NCBI GenBank assembly: GCA_947311455.1 | Contig: CAMZKY010000328.1 | Location: 1-11,396 of the forward strand | DNA length: 11,396 nt | Source: an uncultured Marinosulfonomonas sp. | GTDB taxonomy: Bacteria > Pseudomonadota > Alphaproteobacteria > Rhodobacterales > Rhodobacteraceae | Direction of reading: 5' to 3' | In this document: piece after piece, positions 5,722 to 11,396 of the stretch | How positions within the stretch are numbered: position 1 is the stretch's first letter | How the letters are laid out: each line of letters starts with the position of its first letter | Translations under genes and position numbers: made by a program | Notes under the pieces: model-generated | What the model saw: the letters and a program-made list of their open reading frames with translations, nothing else | The model's database searches: none | Told to the model about the DNA's origin: nothing

Positions 5722-7410
5722 ATGACCCTGAGTTATCGCAATGATTTTACGCTTTTTGCGATGCTTGTTCTTCTTAAATACGGGGTTATGTTTTTGCTGA
5801 CCGGCAGCTTTTATGCGCCAGTTCATGACAATCTGGATTCTGATGTGGTTTATTCTGTTGTTGCTGGCGATTTCTGGCGCAGCGGATTTGATCCGGCTGT
5901 GTTTGATGTGTTTGCCGGAGGCAGCACGAAATGGTATTATTATACGCAGTCTTTCAGCCCACAAACCATATTTTACACGATCTTTTCACCCCAAATTGCC
6001 TATCTGCTGAATGAATTGCTGGGATTGATCATCGCCTATGCCGGTATGCGTTTGTTGTTGGGGGAATTGATCGGAAACCATAAATCCGCCCGCCTGTTTG
6101 CCTGCCTGTTTGCGTTCTCGATTTCATTTTCAACCTATGGATTGGGCCTGCACGGCGCGCCATATTTATTGTGGTTGATGTTTCGGGCGCGAGGAATGAA
6201 TTGGCTCGCGTGGGGTTTTGTTGTGTTGCTGGGGCTGTCGTCAAATCTGGCGATGCACGGGGTTTTCCTGCCCGGTGTGCTGATTGCATTGCTGTTGATG
6301 ACCCGCCACAAAGTAAACGTTTCAAGGGCAATCCTGATTACCATCGTTTATGTTGCTATGACGGCCGTGCAATCTGGCGGCATTATCTATGCCATTCTTA
6401 TGGACGAGCCATCGCACCGTACCGCATGGCCTTTGATCACATCGCTTGCTTCACCGTCAAAAATAGTAAGCGAAATCACCGAAAGCATCTTGATTTTAGA
6501 CAAAAGCTATCACGCGATATATTTGCCCGGTATTTTTGTGTTGTTCTGGCTTGTGGCAGGTTTCACAAGCAAGGGTTCCGGGATAAAACGCGCCACGTTC
6601 TGGGCGTTTTTGTTTCTGTTCTTTGTTGGCGCTTCCAGCGCGTTCCTGCCCGCCTATATCGAATATATCCCAAGCGCGCTGCGATCCATTCAGTTTGAAC
6701 GGCTGGGTTTGTTTTCGATTGTTGTTTTTGTCTGTTTGGCAGCGATGATTCACGCCAATTCCCGCGCCCGTTTGGCCCGCGGATTTCTATGGGTCGGGTT
6801 CTGGATGTATGTGGTTATCGTTGGTTTGGCCTCTACGGGGCTAAACCCTTCGAATTTGGAAAAATCCCTTACACCGGCCCAATTGGCGCAGGCAAAACAA
6901 TTGTTTAGGGCGAAAGAATACAAACGCATTCTTTCTAATGAATTTTTCGGCGAAAACGGTATCAACCCTGCATCGTTTATCAAAGGCATCCCGACGTTTG
7001 AAAACCACTTTAGGCCGGCGTATTTTGCCTGTCTCAAAGATAGGCTGCCAAAGGGGCGGGTTTTGTCGATCGGATTGGATCCGATGATCGCGCCTTATCA
7101 CGGGAGCAGTGTGATTGACGGATACCACAATTTTTATCCGCTCAGCTACAAACAAGAATTCCGCGATGTTATTGCCAACCAGATCGCAGGCTCTGAACGG
7201 GATTTAGCGTATTATGATGATTGGGGCAGCCGATTGATTTCGTTTGTGATAAACCCTGATGAGCTAAAGATTGATTTTAACGCGGCGAAAAAACTGGGCG
7301 CAACGGTGGTTCTCTCCGCGTTTCCGTTGCAAGATAAAAACTTGAGTGCTTTAGCCCCGCAATGTTCCGAACAAGGGGGCCTCTATGCGTATAAAATCAG
7401 CGCGCCTTAG
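5722..7410 (+). CDS. Polytopic membrane protein, YkoS/DUF6044-like; putative GT-C-type glycosyltransferase
   Basis: The protein (562 aa) has about ten membrane helices within residues 10-370, then a soluble region of about 190 residues. After the first helix lies HDNLDSD (35-41), an acidic first-loop motif in the position where GT-C transferases keep catalytic acids. The C-terminal region carries DGYHNFYPLSYK (466-477) and DDWGSR (499-504), which I recall as hallmarks of the YkoS/DUF6044 family; this is from memory and not searched. The family's function is poorly defined. A role in transferring lipid-linked sugar outside the membrane is inferred from topology and from the divergent GtrB/GtrA operon. 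I chose the ATG at 5722 because GGAG stands 6 bases before it; the in-frame ATG at 5710 has no Shine-Dalgarno. Its stop overlaps that of the convergent cyclo-ligase gene by 4 bases. Confidence 0.8.
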   Translation: MTLSYRNDFTLFAMLVLLKYGVMFLLTGSFYAPVHDNLDSDVVYSVVAGDFWRSGFDPAVFDVFAGGSTKWYYYTQSFSPQTIFYTIFSPQIAYLLNELLGLIIAYAGMRLLLGELIGNHKSARLFACLFAFSISFSTYGLGLHGAPYLLWLMFRARGMNWLAWGFVVLLGLSSNLAMHGVFLPGVLIALLLMTRHKVNVSRAILITIVYVAMTAVQSGGIIYAILMDEPSHRTAWPLITSLASPSKIVSEITESILILDKSYHAIYLPGIFVLFWLVAGFTSKGSGIKRATFWAFLFLFFVGASSAFLPAYIEYIPSALRSIQFERLGLFSIVVFVCLAAMIHANSRARLARGFLWVGFWMYVVIVGLASTGLNPSNLEKSLTPAQLAQAKQLFRAKEYKRILSNEFFGENGINPASFIKGIPTFENHFRPAYFACLKDRLPKGRVLSIGLDPMIAPYHGSSVIDGYHNFYPLSYKQEFRDVIANQIAGSERDLAYYDDWGSRLISFVINPDELKIDFNAAKKLGATVVLSAFPLQDKNLSALAPQCSEQGGLYAYKISAP

Positions 7411-7967
7411 AAAGTGATGATTTCTTTTTCGGTGACGATCGCGTCAAGCGGTTGATCTGTGGCTTCAAGGGGCAGGTTTTCGGCCTCCTGCGCTGCATAG
7501 GCGTATCCTATGGCGATGGTTTCACGGCGTTCGCGCAGCATTTCCAGCGTGCGGTCGTAAAAGCCGCCGCCATATCCCAATCGCCCGCCTTGCCGATCAA
7601 AAGAAACCAATGGCACAATCAATACTTCTGGTTCCAGCCATGCACCGGACGCGGGGATTTTTGCGCCAAATTCACCCGCGATCATTTTGCAATCCAGCGT
7701 CCATTGACGAAATTTTAGAGGTGCGGCTTTGGCTTCAATCACCGGCACTGTTACAAACCCCGTTGTTGCCATTTTTGCCATCACGGGCAACGGATCAATT
7801 TCGGTTTGAATCGGCATATACCCCGAGATTGTTTTGCCTTGCAGGGGTTCCAAAACCTCGAACAATCGGGCCTGCGCTACGGTTGGATTTATAGCAGAAT
7901 GCGCTGCTTTACGACGCGCAAAAGCCGCTTTGCGCGCTGCCGCTTTGATTTCGTCAGGTGTTGTCAT
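7407..7967 (-). CDS. ygfA: 5-formyltetrahydrofolate cyclo-ligase
   Basis: This cytoplasmic enzyme (186 aa) uses ATP-Mg to turn 5-formyltetrahydrofolate into 5,10-methenyltetrahydrofolate, returning a folate dead end to the one-carbon pool. The length is normal for the family. Visible signatures are the basic N terminus (KAAARKAAFARRK, 8-20), YMPIQTEID (50-58) for the folate site, LIVPLVSFD (116-124) leading into RLGYGGGFYDR (129-139) for nucleotide and phosphate, and a closing DQPLDAIVTE (171-180). The ATG at 7967 overlaps the mgtE stop as ATGA, and a GGGGG tract lies about 10 bases upstream, so it is probably translated by coupling from the mgtE message. The stop at 7407-7409 interlocks with the stop of the convergent membrane protein gene. 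Confidence 0.95.
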   Translation of the reverse strand: MTTPDEIKAAARKAAFARRKAAHSAINPTVAQARLFEVLEPLQGKTISGYMPIQTEIDPLPVMAKMATTGFVTVPVIEAKAAPLKFRQWTLDCKMIAGEFGAKIPASGAWLEPEVLIVPLVSFDRQGGRLGYGGGFYDRTLEMLRERRETIAIGYAYAAQEAENLPLEATDQPLDAIVTEKEIITF

Positions 7968-9349
7968 AATAAAATTACCCCCGCCAAACCAAGGAACACT
8001 AGAAACCCGACAACATCGGTAACAGTGGTGACAAACGCGCCAGAGGCTAGCGCGGGGTCAACGCCCACTTTTTCAAGTGTTACAGGCACCACAACGCCTG
8101 CCAGACCTGCGACAAACAAATTCACGATCATCGCCATGCCAATCACCACACCCAGCATAGGAAGCCCCGACCAAACGCCCACAACCGCCCCCATAAGCAC
8201 GGCAAATATCAATCCGTTGATCAAGCCCACAAAGGCTTCGCGCCGGATCACCCGCCACAGGTTGGCCGAGGTTAAATCTTTGGTGGCAATGGCGCGCACC
8301 GCCACCGTTAGGCTTTGGGTGCCCGCGTTGCCGCCCATTGAAGCCACGATGGGCATCAGGGCCGCCAGAATAACCAAGGACGAAATCGTTGTCTCGAATT
8401 TCGAAATCACATAGGCGGAAAATAACGCGGTAAACAAATTCACAAACAGCCACGGGAACCTGCGTTTTACAGTGCTGATCACCCGATCCGTCAGGCTGCT
8501 TTCACCGCCGATACCGGCGAGCCGCATGATGTCTTCTTCGTGTTCTTCGTCCAGAACAACCATCGCATCATCGATGGTAATCACCCCGACCAGACGATTG
8601 TTTTTATCCACCACAGGCGCGGAGATCAGGTGGTATTGATTAAACGCATAGGCCACGTCTTCTTCGGGTTGATCAACAGATATTGTGCGGAAACTTTCTT
8701 CAACAATATCAACAAGTTTGGTGTTGCGCGGGGTGCCCAGAATTTTCCCCAGCGTTACATATCCGGTGGGCCGTATTTTAGGATCGACAAGGATCATATG
8801 ATAGAATTCTTCGGGCAAATCATCGCGATTACGCATGTGATCAATCGCTTCGCCCACCGTCCAGTGTTCAGGCCCGATCACCACTTCGCGTTGCATCAAA
8901 CGCCCGGCAGAATCTTCGGGATAGGCGAGGGATTGTTCTACCGCGACACGTTCGGAATCCTCCAAAACACCAAGGATGGCTTTCTGATGCGGGCTATCCA
9001 TATCCTCAAGCAGATCAACCACATCATCGGATTCAAGATCCCGCACAACCTCGGCCAATTCCTCGGGGCCAAGTGCGGCAATCACTTCTTCGCGCAGGCT
9101 TTCGTCAAGCTCGGACAGAACTTCGCCTTCCATTTCGCCTTTCCAAAGGCGCATCAAGGCGCGGCGTTCACGGGGGCTGATTTGTTCCAGTAGATCGGCA
9201 ATATCGGCAGAGTGCAGCGGCTCTAGCAGATGTGTCAGATCAAGTGAGTTTTGTTGGTCGACGGCTTCAAGAACGCGGTCGATCAGCTGTTCGTCAAGCG
9301 TGAAATCTTTTTCAATACCATCCGGGTTTTCAATGTTATCATCATACAT
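7964..9349 (-). CDS. mgtE: Magnesium transporter MgtE
   Basis: This inner-membrane Mg2+-gated magnesium channel/transporter has 461 residues, the usual length. The order is an acidic N domain (about 1-145), two CBS domains (about 150-205 and 213-270), a plug helix (about 275-300) and a five-helix pore domain (300-461). The pore signature PIVASMGGNAGTQSL is at 333-347. VTTVTDVVGF (440-449) contains Asp445, in the position of the Mg2+-selectivity Asp of Thermus MgtE. I chose the ATG at 9349, which has AGGGA about 10 bases upstream; an in-frame start at 9517 would run into the divergent guanine deaminase gene and add a non-family N terminus. No Mg2+-sensing leader can be seen in the short upstream gap. 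The CBS/N domains themselves sense cytosolic Mg2+ in this family. Confidence 0.96.
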   Translation of the reverse strand: MYDDNIENPDGIEKDFTLDEQLIDRVLEAVDQQNSLDLTHLLEPLHSADIADLLEQISPRERRALMRLWKGEMEGEVLSELDESLREEVIAALGPEELAEVVRDLESDDVVDLLEDMDSPHQKAILGVLEDSERVAVEQSLAYPEDSAGRLMQREVVIGPEHWTVGEAIDHMRNRDDLPEEFYHMILVDPKIRPTGYVTLGKILGTPRNTKLVDIVEESFRTISVDQPEEDVAYAFNQYHLISAPVVDKNNRLVGVITIDDAMVVLDEEHEEDIMRLAGIGGESSLTDRVISTVKRRFPWLFVNLFTALFSAYVISKFETTISSLVILAALMPIVASMGGNAGTQSLTVAVRAIATKDLTSANLWRVIRREAFVGLINGLIFAVLMGAVVGVWSGLPMLGVVIGMAMIVNLFVAGLAGVVVPVTLEKVGVDPALASGAFVTTVTDVVGFLVFLGLAGVILL

Positions 9350-9428
9350 CGCGCAACTTTCCCTTATGGCTTTGGGTAATTTTGCACACCATAAACAATC
9401 CGGCTCCACAACAACAGAACAAAGGTGA

Positions 9429-9457
9429 TTTACCTGATGAAAAACTTCGACTAGGCT
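9429..9457 (+). promoter_or_regulatory. Candidate promoter of guanine deaminase
   Basis: TTTACC (9429-9434) and TAGGCT (9452-9457) are 17 bases apart, matching consensus at four and three positions. Transcription would begin about 20 bases before the ATG at 9484. A short inverted repeat, AGGT-5-ACCT (9423-9435), covers the -35 box and could be an operator half-site pair, though such a short repeat can arise by chance. Confidence 0.3.
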
Positions 9458-9483
9458 AAAGCGTTGAAAATCGAAAGGTCTCC

Positions 9484-10782
9484 ATGCCCCAATCCTATCT
9501 TCTTCTTGGTCAGACATTGGCCTTTGCTGCCGATCCGTTTCATACGCCGATTGATCAGGCCGCGCGGCATCTTACCCATGGGGCTGTATTGATTGAAGGC
9601 GGAAAAGTGGTAGATCATGGCCCTGCCGATCGCCTGCGCAAAAAACATCCGCAGGCTAAAATCAGGGATTACGGCGATAAGTTGATCACCGCAGGATTTG
9701 TCGATGCGCATGTGCATTTCCCCCAAACCGCGATCATCGCCAGCTGGGGCAAGCGCCTGATTGATTGGCTGAACACCTACACATTTCCCGAAGAAACCCG
9801 ATTTGATGATCCTGATTATGCCCTTGAAATTGCGGAGCGGTTTTTCGATCTCAGCCGTGCCAACGGCACCACCACGGCGGCCAGTTTTTGCACCATTCAT
9901 CCCAACAGCGTTGACGCGTTTTTCCAAACAGCCGCCAAACGCAATCAACGGGTTGCGGCAGGGAAAACCTGTATGGATCGCAATGCCCCCGACGGGCTGC
10001 GCGATAGCGCCCAATCCGCCTATGACGATAGCAAAGCTTTGTTGGAAAAGTGGCACGAAAAAGGGCGCGCCACATATGCGATCACCCCGCGCTTTTCACC
10101 CACCTCAACCCCCGAGCAATTGGAGGCCTTGGGCACGCTATGGGGCGAAAACCCAACCTGCTTGATGCAAACCCACTTATCTGAACAGCAGGATGAAATC
10201 GAATGGGTGAAATCCCTGTTTCCCGACGCCCGCGATTATCTGGACACCTACGAGAGGTTTAACCTGATCGGCGAAAGAGCGGTGTTTGGCCATGCCATCC
10301 ATCTGACAGCGCGTGAAAAAAGCCGCTTGCTGGAAGCCGGCTCTGCCCTTGTGCATTGCCCCACATCCAACACATTTATCGGCTCGGGCCTGTTTGATAT
10401 GGGCGGCCTTATGGCGGCGGGGCAGCGGGTGGGATTGGCCACAGATATCGGCGGTGGATCCTCTTTTTCGATGCTGCGCACCATGGCGGCAGCCTATGAA
10501 ATCGGGCAGCTGAATCATACCCCCATTCACCCTGCCCAGCTGTATTGGCTGGCGACGATCGGCAGTGCACGCGCGTTGCGGCTGGATGACAAAATTGGCA
10601 ATCTGGCCATCGGGATGGAGGCAGATATGATCGTTCTGGATCTGGCCTCAACCCCTGTGATTGCACAGCGTGCCAACCGCGCCACAGATTTCTGGGAGGC
10701 GCTGTTTCCCACAATCATGATGGGGGATGATCGTGCCATTGATGCTGTTTGGATTGCGGGTGTTGAACAATCGCGATCCTAG
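9484..10782 (+). CDS. guaD: Guanine deaminase
   Basis: This amidohydrolase (432 aa, normal length) hydrolyses guanine to xanthine and ammonia in purine salvage and catabolism. The zinc site is visible as His76 and His78 in DAHVHFPQ, His231 in QTHLSE, a histidine in FGHAIHL (269-274) and Asp321 in ATDIGGG. SWGKRLIDWLNTYTFPEE (87-104) and CMDRNAPDGLRD (163-174) are diagnostic for guanine deaminase within the family. A C-terminal segment GMEADMIVLDL (377-387) is the usual amidohydrolase beta-sandwich end. The start has AAAGG 5 bases upstream. The gene is divergent from mgtE. Its stop codon shares CTAG with the stop of the convergent PLP enzyme. No xanthine dehydrogenase or other purine gene is next to it in this window. 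Confidence 0.96.
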   Translation: MPQSYLLLGQTLAFAADPFHTPIDQAARHLTHGAVLIEGGKVVDHGPADRLRKKHPQAKIRDYGDKLITAGFVDAHVHFPQTAIIASWGKRLIDWLNTYTFPEETRFDDPDYALEIAERFFDLSRANGTTTAASFCTIHPNSVDAFFQTAAKRNQRVAAGKTCMDRNAPDGLRDSAQSAYDDSKALLEKWHEKGRATYAITPRFSPTSTPEQLEALGTLWGENPTCLMQTHLSEQQDEIEWVKSLFPDARDYLDTYERFNLIGERAVFGHAIHLTAREKSRLLEAGSALVHCPTSNTFIGSGLFDMGGLMAAGQRVGLATDIGGGSSFSMLRTMAAAYEIGQLNHTPIHPAQLYWLATIGSARALRLDDKIGNLAIGMEADMIVLDLASTPVIAQRANRATDFWEALFPTIMMGDDRAIDAVWIAGVEQSRS

Positions 10783-10788
10783 ATCGTG
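10772..10788. terminator. Small hairpin centred on the convergent stop codons
   Basis: CGCGATC and GATCGTG flank a CTA loop, forming a 7-bp stem with one G-U pair. The loop and first stem base contain both stop codons of the converging genes. No clear T-run follows on either strand, so it is a weak candidate for a shared bidirectional terminator; stem and stop may coincide by chance. Confidence 0.25.
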
Positions 10789-11396
10789 TCTAAAGCCTGT
10801 TCGATATCGTTGATCAAATCGTTCACATCCTCAACCCCGACAGACAGGCGCAACAGATTTGGCGCAACCAATGAGTCAGGCCCCTCAACCGTTTTGCGAT
10901 GCTCTATCAGGCTTTCCACCCCGCCAAGTGACGTGGCCGGAAAGAACAAATGGGTGCGGCTGGCGGTGTTGCGCGCCGCCTCTTCGCCGCCTGTTAGCAA
11001 CAGCGACATCATTCCGCCAAAGCCGTGTTTCATTTGCCGTTTGGCAATCTCGTGCCCGGGGTGGGACGGTAGGCCGGGATAAAGCACCGCGTCGATTTTG
11101 GGATGATTTTCAAAATGGGTGGCAATGGCCAGCGCGTTGGTGCTGGCGCGTTCAAACCGCAGATAAAGCGTGCGCATACCACGGATCAGCAACCATGCCT
11201 CGAACGCGGCCATGGTGGTGCCTTGCATTTTGCGCACCTGGGTCAGTTCATCCAGCAGTGCACCTTCTTTGGCGATGGACAAAACGCCGCCTGTAATGTC
11301 GGAGTGGCCATTCAGGTATTTGGTGGCGGATTGAAAGGCAATATCCGCGCCAAGCGCAAGCGTATCCAGCGTAACGGCGGGCGATACCGTGCAGTC
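10779..11396 (-). CDS. Cys/Met-metabolism PLP-dependent enzyme (trans-sulfuration family), N-terminal part outside window
   Basis: This is the C-terminal 205 residues of a fold-type I PLP enzyme of the cystathionine gamma-synthase/beta-lyase/gamma-lyase family, normally about 390-400 residues; the gene start lies beyond the right edge. The visible part opens with the PLP Asp region (DCTVSP), then the Schiff-base lysine in SATKYLNGHSDITGG, the WLLIRGMRTLYLR segment, HPGHEIAKRQ, and the substrate-site SLGGVESLIEH with LLRLSVGVED near the end. These motifs set the family but do not separate synthase from lyase, nor methionine from cysteine metabolism. The frame is continuous to the window edge; TTG codons inside it are internal. 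Its TAG stop overlaps that of guaD by 4 bases. Confidence 0.92.
   Translation of the reverse strand, partial: DCTVSPAVTLDTLALGADIAFQSATKYLNGHSDITGGVLSIAKEGALLDELTQVRKMQGTTMAAFEAWLLIRGMRTLYLRFERASTNALAIATHFENHPKIDAVLYPGLPSHPGHEIAKRQMKHGFGGMMSLLLTGGEEAARNTASRTHLFFPATSLGGVESLIEHRKTVEGPDSLVAPNLLRLSVGVEDVNDLINDIEQALDTI

Noticed and set aside
6171..6698. Plus-strand open frame of 175 codons inside the membrane protein gene
   Set aside because: It is rich in Cys, Arg and His as expected for an out-of-frame reading of a hydrophobic gene, with no domain.
8540..9193. Plus-strand open frame of 217 codons
   Set aside because: It lies wholly antisense to mgtE and mirrors its codons; it shows no recognisable domain and no ribosome binding site was noted.
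9350..9483. Mg2+-sensing riboswitch upstream of mgtE
   Set aside because: The gap is only 134 bases, is shared with the guaD promoter, and shows no M-box-like paired structure by eye.
9350..9517. Longer start for mgtE, adding 56 residues
   Set aside because: It crosses the divergent promoter region and overlaps the guaD start; MgtE proteins of about 460 residues are standard.
9451..10056. Minus-strand open frame of 201 codons opposite guaD
   Set aside because: It is an antisense shadow of a clearly real guanine deaminase gene.

Overview
The window looks like chromosomal DNA of an alphaproteobacterium, most likely a marine Rhodobacterales-type organism. This rests on the protein flavour of the MgtE, guanine deaminase and 5-formyl-THF cyclo-ligase genes, GC content near 50% by eye, and tight gene packing with short stop/start overlaps. 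The assignment is tentative because no rRNA or other marker is present. Coding density is very high: the only clear gaps are a divergent spacer around 5557-5721 and another at 9350-9483. No tRNA, rRNA, IS element, CRISPR array or phage gene was seen.

Region 1 (1-5556, all minus strand, transcribed right to left) is a surface-glycan cassette. In transcription order it holds a zinc-ribbon SAM methyltransferase, a GtrB/ArnC-like membrane glycosyltransferase, glucose-1-phosphate cytidylyltransferase (rfbF), CDP-glucose 4,6-dehydratase (rfbG), a GtrA-type small membrane protein, and a three-domain sugar C-methyltransferase cut by the window start. rfbF and rfbG make CDP-4-keto-6-deoxyglucose, the usual substrate for a C-methyltransferase, so the cassette probably makes an unusual (branched or methylated) CDP-linked 6-deoxyhexose. 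The GtrB/GtrA pair would load such a sugar on undecaprenyl phosphate and flip it. A good promoter candidate for the operon lies at 5597-5625.

Region 2 (5722-7410, plus strand) is one large polytopic membrane protein that resembles the poorly characterised YkoS/DUF6044 family. Standing divergently next to the GtrB/GtrA cassette, it is a plausible GT-C-type transferase that would complete a three-component glycosylation system. This is the most interesting idea in the window, and it is an inference. A 47-codon small ORF precedes it in the same frame.

Region 3 (7407-9349, minus strand) is an mgtE (Mg2+ channel/transporter) to 5-formyltetrahydrofolate cyclo-ligase pair with an ATGA overlap. Region 4 (9484-10782, plus strand) is guanine deaminase, divergent from mgtE. 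Region 5 (10779-11396, minus strand) is the C-terminal part of a Cys/Met-metabolism PLP enzyme. These right-hand genes are housekeeping functions. Both convergent gene pairs end with 4-base overlaps of their stop codons.
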